Part shown: piece by piece, positions 34,177-47,085 of the stretch
Layout of the letters: every line of letters begins with the position of its first letter
Position numbering within the stretch: the first letter of the stretch is position 1
Assembly (NCBI GenBank): GCA_019973155.2
Contig: BPQB01000010.1
Span: forward strand, 660,743-724,742
DNA: 64,000 nucleotides
Source: Phanerochaete sordida
Lineage: Eukaryota; Basidiomycota; Agaricomycetes; Polyporales; Phanerochaetaceae
Reading direction: 5' to 3'
The notes under the pieces: model-generated
Told to the model about the DNA's origin: nothing
The model's database searches: none
What the model saw: the letters and a program-made list of their open reading frames with translations, nothing else
Translations under genes and position numbers: made by a program

Positions 34177-35631
34177 GAACAAGAGCTGCGACCTGTGCTC
34201 GGGTGTGCCTGTGTGTGCGATGGAGAGAGCGACGGTGGGGGCGAGAGGGGGCCGCAGAGGGGATGGTGGTGGTCGCAGGTCAAGAAACGAGCCAGCGAGA
34301 GAAAATCGTCGGAGACCCTGAGCGGGAGTCATTCGAGCCAAGGGGGTACCTGGATTCCGGGGTATGACCGGCGTCTCCTCAAGGCGATCCGACTCCGAGG
34401 TGAACCAACCGCCGGGCGGCAATTCCGGCAGCCAATCGCAGCGCGCGCGTATCCAAATCCAGCTCCTCGACGGAGCCCCGGCGGCACCGTCCCGGTCCAG
34501 CTCGCGCTCCCTTCCCACTCCGCCCATCCTCCGCCGAACCGAAACGCGATCCCAGCGCAATCCTCGCCCCGTCAGAATGCACTGGGAACGATGCGCCACC
34601 CGATAACGGGCCTGGGGAGCACCAGTGGCAACGTGGAACCTTGATACGAGGGGACGAGCCACGGCCTGCAGTGTCACTTGAGCACGCCTTGGCCGCGCTG
34701 CGAGCGTAGTCAGGATCCGTGGCATAGCATCCCTGCGTCCTCTACACACATGATGCAAGGCGCCAACGCAGGGCGTGTCTTCTCGCTCAAAGGCCCGCTC
34801 TAGTGGCTGCAGTTATCAAACTTTGTTGCTTCTCCCTCCTGCCCCGCGTATTGTCTAGACTAACCCCGCCCACGTTCTTACACATAGTAGCGACTTCACA
34901 GTCAGCTACCGTTGTAGCCGAGCACTCGCTGACTGACTGAGCTCGGAGCAGCGGAGCGGTCTCGCTACCCATGTGAATGTGAGCTGCGGATGCCGATCAA
35001 TTTACGCTGTATGCATCCGGGAACTCGGCGAGCAGATAACACTATCTTCGCTCCCATCCGCCTTTGCTCTGTTTTCTCCCAGCTGCGTCGCGAGCGAAAT
35101 ACGCAGATATATTCCGTACGCTCCTGCAAACATCCTGCACCCTCGAATTTTTGCATTCCAGGCCGCAATATGGCTTATCTTGTGCCATGCGGTCGTGCAC
35201 GATGTTTATCTCTGGTGCTCGACGACGCTCCGATCAACGATCGCAGCCTCTTAATTCACCCGCCTTGAGCCATTCTGCACACTCATTCGAGGATTTCAAC
35301 GAGACTGTGCCTAACAACATCTGACTGGGCGAGTAGCGCCTAGTCTGGCGTGTCGCTGGATCTATGCGGGTGACTATGGTCGCGCAGACGAGGCACGCAG
35401 CTTTGGCCGACAAGGCGTCTATCATAGGCTTTGTGGCGCGGAGATTGCCGCTCACGCAGACGGACTGCAGCCGAATGGCCCAAGGTCTGCGCCGGTAAGC
35501 TACCACCTGCTGCCACCTTGCGGAGTATATAGGCACCCCTACGACGGGTCATAACTTATGATATCCATCTAGCACAAGATTTGTAGGCGTACTCATAATT
35601 TCAGTTAGTAGATCATACAGGCCCACGCTGT
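34177..35631. other. GLT1 upstream region and intergenic
   Basis: The first 600 bp is a GC-rich leader and promoter of GLT1; the rest shows only short ORFs. I see no supported gene. Confidence 0.35.
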
Positions 35632-36440
35632 CTAGCAGAGTCCAAAGGCGAGCTGTGCCAATTCTGTCTCGATGTGAGCTAGTTATCATCTTGAACTACA
35701 CAGAAAACTCACCTACAAATGCAACACAGCATGTGTAAACATCGGCAATGGCGCTACGACGGACTGTCCACCTAAGCCAGGCAGTCTGCTTGAACCTGTC
35801 CATCCAGTAAAATCTGACATGAGCTTGATCAGAAAAACCACCTTGAGACGATCACTGTTCATACTCACATGAGACCAAGTAAGATACCAAGGATCCAGTC
35901 GACGACAGTAACACTGGTAGCGTCCTTGTTGGCGTAGCTAGCCGCAAACTTCCACGTCCCCATGACAAGGGTTGTGGTGGTCAAGAGTACACCATACCAA
36001 TTTACGAGCGGATCGTGCTCTATTCCAACGGGACCCAGCGTTTAAAGGGGTATCAATGCCATAGATCAGTCGCACCAACCTTTTGGCATGTGCAGCGGAA
36101 GGGCCGCTTGTCCAGCCTGTCCCACGAAGGAGCAGCTTAAACACAGTGGACTTTGGTGAGGCGGCATGGAGCCATGCCTCGCGTCCGCAGGCACGACAAC
36201 TTGAGGTTGACAAGATGACGCCGTCGGTAATGCGAACGCTTGCACAGGAAACTGTGGGCGTTGGAGAACTTGTGAAAACGACTGAGCGTATGCAAAGCTC
36301 GAAGTCGCTTGGCGCCTTGGGTCGGCAGCTCCTTGACGAGCATGCAGTTGATGTTGTAGAACATTTTGAGGTTGATTGCGGAGCAAGCGATAGCCGCGAG
36401 TCCAATCAGGGTTGTGCTGAATGTTTTGAAGGCTCAAGTA
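35632..36440 (-). CDS. Small multi-pass membrane protein (orphan), 5' part unresolved
   Basis: The C-terminal half is clear on the minus strand. From 36019 the spliced frame reads EHDPLVNWYGVLLTTTTLVM (helix), then VVDWILGILLG, then FYWMDRFKQTAWLRWTVRRS and VYTCCVAFVELAQLAFGLC, ending at 35632. The three introns (gttggt...aatag, gtgagt...gtcag, gtgagt...gacag) are in consistent phase. Further upstream, a helix-like TTLIGLAAIACSAINLKMF (near 36.4 kb) and a Cys-bearing block SCRACGREAWLHA sit in two frames that I could not join. A TATA box on the minus strand (36602-36608, ccttttataa on plus) fits transcription from there. Family and function unknown. Confidence 0.5.
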
Positions 36441-37391
36441 GTAGACACCGGGTTGGTGCCTACCCTCGAGCAGAGATGATCGATATTAGGAGTAACCGAA
36501 GAAAACGCGGGAGTTGTGACGAGCGAAGCGCTCGAGAGTCGATAGGTACTCAGCAACGCTATTCGGTGGGGTGGCAGGACTCACAACGCAGCAGTAGGAC
36601 CTTTTATAACTTTCTACCTAGGCGGAGGCTGTGAAGCGCAGTAGGCACAAGGGCGATGTGGTATGCCTATCATGTCACATACACCCACTGAGGTTACGTC
36701 ATGGTGCCCCTGTGACACGGCAGTGCGACACAGACGATAAGCGGCTTTGGGTTAGTACACGAGCACAAACCGGAAAAATTAAAAACAAATCGGAACAACA
36801 GTCGGTTTGCACGTTGACTATGCCTTGAGCTTCTAAGGATCGAATTCCAAGTGCACCCACCTACAGGACGGCATGTCAGCACAGAGCAGCCCGGTGCGAT
36901 AGGCTTCAAGGAGAGCAGAATGATGAGTAGATCGTCTCTGACAGGGAAGAAAAGCGAACAAACCTCCGTATGCCTTGTTCTGCGTAATCGGAAAAGCTTA
37001 TCGATAAGAGAGAAGGACAAGTATCGAAGTCAGCGAATGTAGCGTGCACCAGACTGAACTTTCAAGCCTCGTCCTCACTGACTCAGAAGCTGGGCAGAGG
37101 AATGCTGAAAGTGCTAGACCGTACTGTCTGACGGGGCTCAGAGCGTTTGAGGCCGCAGCGATTACGCTCACGATAGCTATGAGCAATCGACAATCGATCT
37201 GTATTGCGCGATAAATTGCTGTGTTGTCTGCGGTTTCGAACTATAATGCATAGTGTATGGCACTTTCATTGATAGATGCTGCGTCGACTTCGCTAGCTGT
37301 GCTCTCCTAGGGTGCTCATGACGGTGAATGGGTATCAATGGTCATCTGTGGAAACGGTACATGCCCTGCTTTGCGTAATGCTATCCGCCCT
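36441..37391. other. Intergenic, no gene seen
   Basis: Promoter of the membrane-protein gene (TATA at 36602-36608, minus strand) and 3' region of the coiled-coil gene. AT-richer than average; short ORFs only. Confidence 0.3.
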
Positions 37392-39001
37392 CTACTCCTC
37401 GAACTTCTTGTACATCCCGTACGGCCCAATGTCCTTCCCGCCGAGACGACCCTTGAACGTGCGTTTGGGCAGTGTAAGGCGCGGCAGCTCGAGGCGTGGT
37501 GCGTGCTCGCTGGTGGGGGTCTGCACGTCCGCGCCGCTCGTGGCGGTGACGCGCTCGAGTTTCTCGCGTTCCTGCATGAGCTGCCGCAGCACGGCGTTCT
37601 CGCGCTCGAGCCTTGCAAGCTCACACTCGCGTTCGAGCGCCCAATCCGCCGCGATGAGCTGCGCCTCCTTGTCCGCAAGGAGGTCCGCACGCGAGCGCGC
37701 GAGGTCGGGCTCGTCGCTGGCTGACTCCGGCGGCGCCCCTTCGTCCAGCTCGGGCGTCGGCAGTATGGTGCGGCGCGGCATCGGTGACGGCGGGGCCTCG
37801 AGCTCGAGCGCGTTGATGATGCGCTTCTGCGGGTGTCGCCCGATTGTCATGTGTCCCGCCGTGCTCGTGATGTCGATTTCGCCCTCCTTGCCTAGGCCCG
37901 TGCCCGTCGACGACGTGCCGGTCTCGGCCTCTACCATGTTTGCGAGCACGCTCGCGGGAACGCTGCTCGGGTCTTCGCCGCCGAGGGCGCGCATGAGGAC
38001 CCGCAGGAGCTCTCCGACGCGCCCGAGTGAGGAGGAGAATGTCGTTTGCTGGGCGAGCACGGCTTCTAGCTGCGTAGTCTCTATGGTGAGGAGCTTCCGC
38101 TCGTATTCGCGCATGATGGAGAGTTCGCGTTGTTGGACTTCGTTCTGCATGGGAATGAGCGGAAGTCCACGTAAAGTCAGAGACAGCACGCACCGCTCGT
38201 ACGCGGAACGCAGCCATGACGTTCTCCAAGGTCTGCTCATATTCCTTGATGAGCGTTCCAAGCTGCTTGTTCTCATTGACCAGTGCGATGTTCTCGGCAA
38301 ACATCTGCGTGTTCATCTTCTCTAGCGCGCCATTATATTCCTCTACAAGCACAGAATGAGCGCGATCCAGACATTACGGGCCCCAGGGTTGAGGCTTGCT
38401 TACCTTGCGTCCTGTCGAGGTTGAATCTAGACTCCGGGCCCTACGTCAGTCTGAATGACTGGCTCTGCAGGCGATGAAGGAAGGAACACGTACCGCCTCA
38501 GCACGAAGCCGGTCTGTGAATGTATCGCTTGGCTCTGCAACAGAAAGGTATTGTTAGCGACACTCTCTAGCGCATCGTAGTGCAACACACCTTGACACCC
38601 GCGGCCAACGAGTGCAGCTGTATGGACGCCTGCCTGTTCGTCGACAGCTGCTCCAATAGCTCATTCAGCACACTCCATATCTTCGAAATTTCGGCTTCAG
38701 GATTTGTAGCCTGCGGCGACGGCTGCTGCTGTTGCTGCTGCTGCGCGGGTGGTGGAGGCTGGGGAGGGCTCTGTGAAGGCGGCATGCTCGCCGGAGGTTC
38801 CTGACGGGGGTACGAGTGCTGGAACACGTTGGCTGCAGCATGGCTCTGGGCTGTATTTGATATTGAGGGGACAGGAACGAATGAGTTGGGAACAGATGGG
38901 GGTGGGGTAGGTTGCATGCGAGATAGCGGCTGCGACGGAAACTGGCTGGTCTGCGAGGCCTCTTCCGGCGCCGGGTCGGCGGGAGACAGTTGGACGGCCA
39001 T
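37392..39001 (-). CDS. SIKE/FGFR1OP2-like coiled-coil protein, candidate STRIPAK subunit
   Basis: The five-exon model closes at 462 aa: 38591-39001, 38494-38532, 38404-38440, 38194-38342 and 37392-38144. Residues 1-100 are Pro/Gln/Ser-rich and disordered, with a PPPPAQQQQQQQP run. Then come EAEISKIWSVLNELLEQL, FTDRLRAEAGPESRFNLDR and the coiled-coil core EEYNGALEKMNTQMFAEN, NKQLGTLIKEYEQTLENVM and NEVQQRELSIMREYERKL. This core resembles fungal SIKE/FGFR1OP2 homologues (SCI1 in Sordaria), small subunits of the STRIPAK phosphatase-kinase complex that controls hyphal fusion and fruiting. A second coiled coil (ALERECELARLERENAVLRQ) precedes the basic C-terminal KRTFKGRLGGKDIGPYGMYK. STRIPAK membership is inferred from the coiled-coil pattern only. 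Exons 2 and 3 are just 39 and 37 nt. Confidence 0.65.
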
Positions 39002-40042
39002 CCTGCTCGGGTGTTTTATAAGACTTGAGATACACGCGAGGGTGTTGGGATAGGCAGATTAGAGTAGGAAAACAGTAGCAATTGAGCGGAATACAAGCCC
39101 AGGTGTGAGCTTGGCGTGAACTTGTGCTCGCATGGGGACTCGGAGATCTGAGATTCGGTGTCTGGCGCCGAATTGGGCAAGCATAACAGTTGAACTTGAC
39201 CACATCCTCATTCTCGAGTATCGACTTGCACAGACCCAGACCAGGCTGTTATACACCGTGGCAGATGAATTACATTTTATCTCTTTCTGGAGTCTCACTT
39301 CGTCAAGTGTCGTTCGACAGATGTGACAGCCGGACGTGGGTCGGGCTCCGTCGACATCGCCGAGCCTGGCCCCCTCGAGCATTTGTGACACAGTACGTTC
39401 GCTGTGAGGGCGAGAGACAAGTTACTGAAATGGCAGCTTGCTGCATGTAGCAAATACACCACATGAGAAGCTCGGGAAAGGCCCGCAGCGCAAGTAACTC
39501 CGGTTCCTGAACCCGTCTTGGGTGCCGGGGGTGACAGTTGCCTCGTGCTCGGCGGTGGCGTTGGAGTTCCTGGACTCTGCAACGCTGTCCCGACATTTGT
39601 GAGAGGTGGCTATTTATCCTGGTGCCCTACCGGCTGATCTTAAGCGGAACATGTTACAAGAGCATCGCATACGAGCGACAACACATGCACCGACGCGAGT
39701 AATAATTGCCCAGTCATGTCAAAAGTCATGGCCACGCCGGAGAATTGTGGACATCCACGATGCTTTGACACTTGATCTGTCAAGGGCAGCCAGATTCTGA
39801 GGTAGACCGAGGACTTTCCACGAAGCTGTTGCCCATACACCCGTGTCTCAGTGGTTACTTGCGGAACGGGCAGGTCTTGTTTGGCTGTCAACCGGCACCA
39901 CTGAGTCTATTCCTGCCGTATGATCCGCAGCTAGCATGACCCTCGTTGTCTTGTACTCCTCGGAAGATTGCCTATAGCCTTCAGACATATACTACACGCT
40001 CTGTGGCTTATAAGAAGCTACCAGCCATGCTCCCTGACAAGG
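39002..40042. other. Intergenic, no gene seen
   Basis: Divergent region between the coiled-coil gene and the first DUF6533 gene. Short ORFs only, none with recognisable similarity. Confidence 0.3.
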
Positions 40043-41774
40043 ATGAGTATGGAGACGAGCGATGCTGACCTTGCGTTCAGGAACATACAGATTACTTAGT
40101 GGGTATTGGACGTATCCGCAGTGACCCCACATTGACCGGCCTTGTTCTGCAGCGGCTTAATAAGTCTCTCAGCATCGAGTACGTCGTTGACTTGTATCTG
40201 CCAGCGATATCGTCGTTATTCGTGCTCTCTGATGCTTTGCGCAGTAATCGTCCTATACGAGTACGCCGTCACGCTGCCGCAAGAAGTTGAAGCCGTCTGG
40301 AAGCGCGAATGGACTGCGACATCCATTCTCCTCCTCACCATACGCTGGACGATGGTGACCTTGGGCGTATGCTACGTCTTACAACCCTTGCAATATTCCG
40401 ACACGGTCAGTCGTTGAGAATACAGCTGGGATCGCTCAATGGTGTGCTGACGTAATAATTTTAGAGGTCGGTTTTACACGCGCCTCAGGCATCTAAACAC
40501 GTCTGACACTGGAGCGTAGTTGTTCGATAAGAGGGCGAATCCGACAGTACGCTTCGGTACTAGGCTGGCTAGAGGTGGATCGTGAGTGTCAGTATCTGCT
40601 ATGCGGTATTCAATCCGCTTAGACTGGACGATTTTTCCGCAGTTTTCATCGCACTCAGGATGTTCGCCATATGGAACTACAATCGCCTTATATTCGCATC
40701 GATTTCTATCTTGGGAGCTGCCCCCGTAATCGCTAACGCAGTAGGTACCGTATGTTGCTCTCGCTGCGAGTCTGTTGACCTGGCATAAATCGAAGATGTC
40801 GGCATCTATCCTGCGACCCGCCTGGTCGCCGCTACATCCTGGGTGCTTTTACACCCTTGTCCACGCTATTCCTAACTTTCAATACAAGTACATGATGTGA
40901 GTGCTCAACTTGATTTCACAAGACGGACGACAGCAGCCTGACATGTCCACAAGATGTGGGCTTTTGTTACCCTTCGCAGAAGCGACGGTCACTGATGTCG
41001 CTAAAATAACAGCCGCATATGTCACACGAAGCTCCCTCATACTACAAGACGTCGTTGTTCTCTGCCTGACGTGGATCAAGACTTTGAGACAGTGGCGAGT
41101 TGCCAGAAGAGCTAATCTATTCGTCTCCGTCTCGACATGCTTGCTACGAGACGGTACGTCGTGATGCCACTCGGAACATCTAGCCCTGATAGAATCGATG
41201 GCAGGGACAATCTACTTCATGCAAGTCCTTTCGCGACAACGTGTGCGCCAATGCACGTCCCTAACGGCTAACGGAACTGCTCTTCGTTCAGTACATGTAT
41301 AATTCTCAACATCACTCAGCTGGCCACGTTCCGCGTGAGTTACCACCTCGAGTCTGTCAATGTCATCGTCAGCTTGTCTCACCAGTTTCACCTGCAGGCA
41401 TCTCACGAAGAACTGCTCTCCGGCTTTCTCTCGGTTATGGTCTGTGAGCCCATTATCGCTCTCGAACGACCCTGGAGTTCATACACTTCCTGCAGCCCCT
41501 CATCCTCACGAATCGCTTTATGTTGAACCTGCGCCAGCTTCGCACCCGCGCTGACGCTGACGCCGAACTGCCGTGGACGCAATACTCGACCATCGCCTTC
41601 AACCCTGCTGCGACTGCTCTCGTCGGGAACATCGGGCAGTTTCTGGAACTGGAGCTAGACGACGAGTCGGAGGTGTTCGCGCGCCGCGAGTGGTTTGAGC
41701 TCGATGATATGAGTGTGATAGATATTCGACGGGACGAGGCAGGAGGTGGGAGCAATGATGACTTTCATGTATGA
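40043..41774 (+). CDS. DUF6533 seven-helix membrane protein, gene 1
   Basis: Orphan multi-helix membrane protein of agaricomycetes with an N-terminal DUF6533 domain; role unknown, often guessed to be receptor-like. The start MSMETSDADLAF at 40043 resembles family starts. The DUF6533 core reads YEYAVTLPQEVEAVWKREW then TATSILLLTIRWTMVTLGV. Next: AVFIALRMFAIWNYNRLIF, ILQDVVVLCLTWIKT and STCLLRDGTIYFI. The 3' half closes: ...-41153, 41205-41220 (16 nt), 41292-41334, 41398-41433 and 41496-41774. The tail begins PLILTNRFMLNLRQL and is acidic. The microexon 41205-41220 appears to end in a GC donor (gcaagt), which restores GTIYFITCIILNITQL. Exons between 40.41 and 40.90 kb are not fully resolved, so a lesion there cannot be excluded. 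It converges on a second DUF6533 gene. Confidence 0.65.
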
Positions 41775-42028
41775 CGGATCTTTGTTTTTACCTCGTATGG
41801 TCGTACGAAATCAGGATACGGCCTGTACGAGCACCGCATTGGTAGAGTACAGCAGGACTAGAGTATTGACATTAAAGGTGTGTGCATAAGGTTACAATCA
41901 AAGGCGAGCACGGTATGCGCCCGGAGTGACGCAGCTGCCGTCGAAGAACGCGATGCGGGTCAATCGTCGACCTGGCCGAACCAGGCAAATGAGCAAAGCA
42001 CACCTCTCGCGAACAAAGCACGCACCTC

Positions 42029-43698
42029 CTACTCGGCAAGCGCATCCTGCACAAGGCGCGGCGCCTCCACGTCCTTCTCGGGCCCATCCATCTCATACGC
42101 CTCCTGCAGCGTATCCGGTCCAGACGACTCGAAGGACTCGCTATCCTCGCCGAGCCCTATCGGCTCGCCGAGGTTCCCGAACACGCTGTCCGCGACGTTA
42201 AAGCGCGGCGCCGAGAATTGCGAGAGCGCGACGGTGTCGATGCCGTCGGAGGTCAACGGGCTCGGGTTCTCCGCGACCTGGCGCAGGTTGAGGAGGAAGC
42301 GGCTGACGAGCAGCGACGGCTGTGCACGAAGAACCGCGTGAGTGACGAGGTCTTGCAACTTTTGCGGGTCAGACGACAGACCATGACTGCGATCAGGAGG
42401 TTGACCGGGGCGAAGGTCTGCTCGGGGTGCCGTCAGCAGTGCTCCGCGGCACGGGAAGGAGATCGCCCACCAAGTTGTATGTCAGAATCTGCGCGAGGTT
42501 CACGCCAAGCAATAGTCTGCGGGTTGGCCCATCAGCGAGCCGCGGTGCGCAGCAGTCTGGGCGGCGCTCACAGGAAGTAGATGGTTCCTGAGACGGTGAG
42601 ACCTCTCAGTCAGCCCGAGCTCGCAAACGGGTCAACGGTGGGTCAGCGCACCATCGCGAATCAACGACTCTGTTATGGACTTCGACAGCCCGAGCCTGCG
42701 CGATTCTCGCCATTGCGAGAACGTTTTGACCCAGGTCAGGACGAGCACCAGGAAATCCATGGCTATCAGGGATATCCGCGTCGTGAGATGTACTAGTGAT
42801 GCCTTCAGCAGGGGTTCGCGGTCATAGAGAGCATATACTCACATCTGGGGTGGTGTTAGTGGAAAATCTCAGTTCTCGTGAGTTCGCTAGGACATACACA
42901 GTCACAACATGGTCCGAGTAATAAATGTCTTGCCAACAACCATCAAACTTCGCGGTGTAACCGTACTGGGAACGGGCTGCAGTGTACTACGCGGCTGTTA
43001 ACTAATTGCACTCGAAAGGATGAGCGCGGTCTACTCACAATGTTTGTCCATATTGGTATTGTCCCCAGACTGAAGATCAGGGCAAACAAGTACCAATTGC
43101 GACCCCATATTGCTGAGACCCGCAATGCAGAGAATACTGCGCAGAATTAGTGATTGCACGAGAGGACCAGCAAGAGTACTCACATGCGGTGCCTCCATAG
43201 CCTATCCATATGACCACGTTCTCGAGTCTGTTCACGGCTTTGCATCTGCGAGTTTTGCTGTCAGCTCGGTGGTATAATGGTCTATCCGACGAATCTCACC
43301 CCTGGAGCGTCGGAGGACATCAGCAAGCGCGTCCTGCGGTGAAGGATGCTCACGCACCAAGTCTGTAGAAGCCGGCGTCCAGTCAAGGACGACGTTCGCA
43401 ACCATGCTCCATCGTATCGCGACCACAAGTGCAGAGGTGAGCGTGAATTTTCTTCGCCATACGATGGCGACCTCTTGGTCGAGAGTGATAAGGAATTCGA
43501 AGGCTACTAGAGCTGAGCACGGTCGTCAGTCAAAAGGACCTCCGAGCAGATATCTCGCTACGTACCCAACACACCACAGTCAATCTCCGTGGATACGATG
43601 CTGCGCAAGGCACGACAGATGAGATCATGAGAGGCTTATAGCAAAGGGAAGACGCACCTCTCATAGACCTCTTCAGCAAAGTCGGGATCCACGCTCAT
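42029..43698 (-). CDS. DUF6533 seven-helix membrane protein, gene 2
   Basis: Paralogue of the 40.0-kb gene on the opposite strand, tail to tail. It starts MSVDPDFAEEVYESIVSTEI at 43698. The spliced DUF6533 core reads ALVAFEFLITLDQEVAIVW then RRKFTLTSALVVAIRWSM. Next exons give CKAVNRLENVVIWIGYGGTA and LFSALRVSAIWGRNWYLFAL then SLGTIPIWTNI. All junctions checked are GT-AG and in phase. The last exon carries SRFLLNLRQVAENPSPL then an acidic cytosolic tail ending QDALAE at 42029. Exons in 42.36-43.0 kb were not individually set. Role unknown; the family layout of seven helices and a variable acidic tail suggests a plasma-membrane receptor or sensor, which is inference. Confidence 0.7.
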
Positions 43699-45063
43699 AG
43701 TCGAGAGGGCGGCTCACACGGAGCGCAGGTTGGGCAAGAGGTGGGTCTGAAGAGAGACAGCCAGCGCTGACAGCCGTCCTCTAGGGCTATATGTCGGCAC
43801 AGCTCCGCGGGACGCGCCCACTGTAGTTAGTGCAACGCTCGACATCAAGCCACACGGCCGCCAAGAGCGTAATGAGCGTCCGGAGCCCCCCTATCACGCG
43901 CAGATCAAGGGACCATGTCTATCGTTTATGCATGATCCCCGGGCGCAGATCGTTGAAAGTGCGAGGTGCAATGCGGAAGTGAGTCCGTGCTGCGTCGGCG
44001 GAGGGAGGAGGTCGGCAGATTGATTTGCGCGAGGTTGTTTCATAGGAATTGGAGATAGTCACCTCAGGGCGGCGCAGGATGTCCCTATCAAAAGCTGACA
44101 GTTGGATGATGCTGTTGGCCGCGACGTCGTCAACGAGCACGCGTAGGGGAGTTCGCGAGTGGCCCGTATAAGTTACATAAGGCGGGAACAAGTTCAAGAA
44201 ATGTCGCGTTTAGAGAGCCGAATTCCTGCTTGCAGTCAAGACATGCAGTCGCCTGAGGAAGAGAATAGGACAGCCAGCGGGTGTGTATGACAGCCAGGGA
44301 CATGGTAGACGTCGCAGGGATCTGGTTTCCTGCAGAGTCGTCGCCATCTCTGATGCGCCTATTCCCAAGATTGGAATCTGGGCGCCTTGCATCCGAGTCG
44401 GCCATCGGGCTTGTCTCGGGCATCTGCTTGCAATTGCACAGTCTCGCGCGGCATGACCACCGCCTTCGTGTAAGTCGCTGTGGCACGACGTGGCAAAGCT
44501 ACATACCAACGAGCCTACGCGTGTCTCTGTTTGCTGTACTGCACGCGATTTGCGTAGGTATCGCCCTTGTATCAATGGCAGCACTTCACCTTCAAGTCGA
44601 ATCCGTCAGACGGTCTACGAGAGCCCCGCCGAGCTCATAAATCGTGAACGCAGCGTACTAGAGAGGAGAGGACAAAAATCATGACGGTGTGTAGACCCAC
44701 GTACGGGAAGGAGCGAACAACTGTCCCGACGGCCTTTTGTGGCAGCAGGTCCGTACATGATCGCGGGTCAAGGTAGAGATGCCACCGCGCGCGAGGGAAC
44801 CTCCTCAGAGGTCCTGGCACCATGATAGGTATAATTCGCAGGGCCACTATCTGGCCGAACGCTGCCCATGGCGCGTAAAAACCCGCGACTGCGCACCGTT
44901 CGAAGAGCCGGCGCTCTGATGGATGATGTTGGTCAGAGCGGATTGAAGGTAAAGTCCGATCAGCAGGCGGCGCACCTTGTAGATGCATGTTGGACAGAGC
45001 TTGCGGTGGATGGATTATTGATATCGTGGGTGTCGTCCTCTGCAGGTCCCTGACTCGAGCTGG
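43699..45063. other. Intergenic, possible decayed coding remnants
   Basis: About 1.4 kb between membrane-protein genes. Minus-strand ORFs at 43919-44197 (VLVDDVAANSIIQLSAFDR) and 44635-44988 (hydrophobic FYAPWAAFGQIVALRIIPIM) look partly protein-like and may be remnants of another membrane-protein copy, but I could not align them to a family. Confidence 0.25.
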
Positions 45064-47085
45064 TCAAGACCTATCCTTCACAGAATGTGAATTACCTGCC
45101 GTAGGAGTATCGTTAGCTATACGTGGGGCGGTCTGGAAACGAGACAGATGAACTGTAAACGTGGCATGGTTCATCCGCTGGCGCAGGCTTTCACGAGCGT
45201 TCAACCTGGAATGAGAGATTAATGCGGACTCAGTCCGACGAGGGGCCGCGACCCACATCGCGAGGTAGGAGTTTATATGGACTAGACCTCGAATTGAGCA
45301 CCGGCCCGCGGTATAGTAAAGAACTTGTACGAGCTCACCCTTGCCTATGACAAAGTGTAGCGCGACAAACGTCAGGGAATGGCGTTCAGTGGCGAACTGA
45401 CGACAGAGTTATCTGCGTTAGGTCGGGAAAACGGTCGATGCATGCTCACGTACCGCAATAATGCTAGCTGTAAGGATACCGCTGCGCTGACCGTTCAATA
45501 TCCGGGCTGAGATAAAGTGTTGCACAACTTACATAGTAAGAAAGCCTATGTTTATTTCCGTCAAGTGGGGCTATACAGTATGTTTGTGGGATACATACCG
45601 GTGTTGATAATGTACGCCATGAGGCTAGCGACAATTTTGTCTGCTCTGACAGACCACCCGTATCGGTAAGTACGGCAGCAGCATGGATCGCCGGTCTCCT
45701 ACCTGAAGACTCCTGTTCTTGACTTGTACAGGAAGTAGCACATGAAAAATGCGACGAAGATGTCTCCGAGTAGCTCGTTCGCAAATTCCGCGGCAACAAA
45801 AGCCTGTAACAACGGTTGATGGTCTATCCAAGGCTCACGACGACTGATCAGTCCACGCACTGTATCTTCTGTATGCTGGCCGAAGGTTTGGCTGATTCTA
45901 TTGCACCAGCGTTAGCGAAATGCTATGGGGAATAGGGGATGCTTACGATCTCAAACCTACAACTGTCGCTATTTGTCAGGATAATTCGACGAATAGACGG
46001 ATCAGCTACCGACCGATGCCGAACGCTAGTGAAAACGTAGGGTTAGCAGTTACCCATATCGCCGTGTCTCAACGTACCAAGCCCCAGGAGTGTGACTGAT
46101 CCCTGAGATGCACAACGAAGTGCACGGTAAGGGCATGGCTCAGTACGAAAAGAGGATGACGCTCAATACTCACCACGACTACAACGTGGAACAGCTTCTT
46201 CCCGCTAACTGCTCACTCGTTAACCACAGCAGTTTACTGAGAAATTAGATGACGTACATTGCCACAATCGAAGTGTAAACATCCTACAATAAGATGCAAT
46301 GAATTTCACGAAAAATATGGGCGGGCGGGCGGGACGAGTACTCACGATCGCACGGCAGCTCGTGTGACAGCCTGCGTAGCATCAAGATCCAGATTCACCA
46401 GGAGTAGATTATGTTCTCACAGTGACTAGAAGGTGAGCCTGATCTTGGGGTCAAATATGCTGGTTAATTATGGACGGGTTCACTGACACTGATACTCCTG
46501 GGGCAGGTCACTTTTTAGCACACGGTTCCCACTGAGTATGGACGATCCCCACCATGAAACTTCTTCCAGTGAGGCAGGGTTGCCGTAGTTGATCACCAGA
46601 AACCAGTAGAGGCTGTGTGAGACCAGGATCGTGTCAAAAGTGTCCACCAGCCTAGTTGGAGCGTATGCTCAGAAATCCAAAAGAGTCCCAGATAGAGCGT
46701 GAGCGTACCATAGACTGGTCACCTGGCGATTTCGTTTGAACCAGCTTGAAATTGAACAAAAGTCGCCGCGCACCACAGTCTTTACCAGCCGACCGTCGTG
46801 CTGGCAGCCGTGTTGATAATAGACAAAGGTCTGCATGACCGACATGCCATACAGGCTATATGTTGAGAAACGCTTAATATCAGCATCGCCACAAGGTCGG
46901 AGCGAATGACTTACACGGCTGTGACGAGTCCGCCCACGAGGATAATGCCTGCGGTCATTCCCATGTCCCGCTCCGGAAGGCTACACTCGTGCGCAGGTAC
47001 AATCGCTGACATGTTCGACGCTAGCAGCAGTCGTTCATATTAGACCCTCTAGGATGGCAGTGTGCTTACCGAGACTGTTCGCCAT
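45064..47085 (-). CDS. DUF6534 membrane protein, gene A
   Basis: Agaricomycete seven-helix membrane protein of the DUF6534 type, function unknown. The start MANSLASNMSAIVPAHECSL at 47085 is interrupted after 16 nt by an intron. In order: MTAGIILVGGLVTAVLYGMS, VMQTFVYYQHGCQHDGRL, VTSLWLVDTFDTILVSHSLY and NYGNPASLEEVSW, then VNLDLDATQAVTRAAVR and MFTLRLWQ. The DUF6534 part reads AFVAAEFANELLGDIFVAFF, CYFLYKSRTGVFR, ADKIVASLMAYIINTG and VHINSYLAM spliced to LNARESLRQRMN. Many small exons, all with plausible GT-AG borders; I did not fix every one (46.05-46.45 kb is least certain). It forms a repeated unit with the TOR fragment immediately upstream, as gene B does. Confidence 0.72.

Noticed and set aside
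46319..46334. GGGC-type simple repeat (gggcgggcgggcggg) near 46.3 kb
   Set aside because: A few units inside an intron of the DUF6534 gene; ordinary microsatellite-scale variation.
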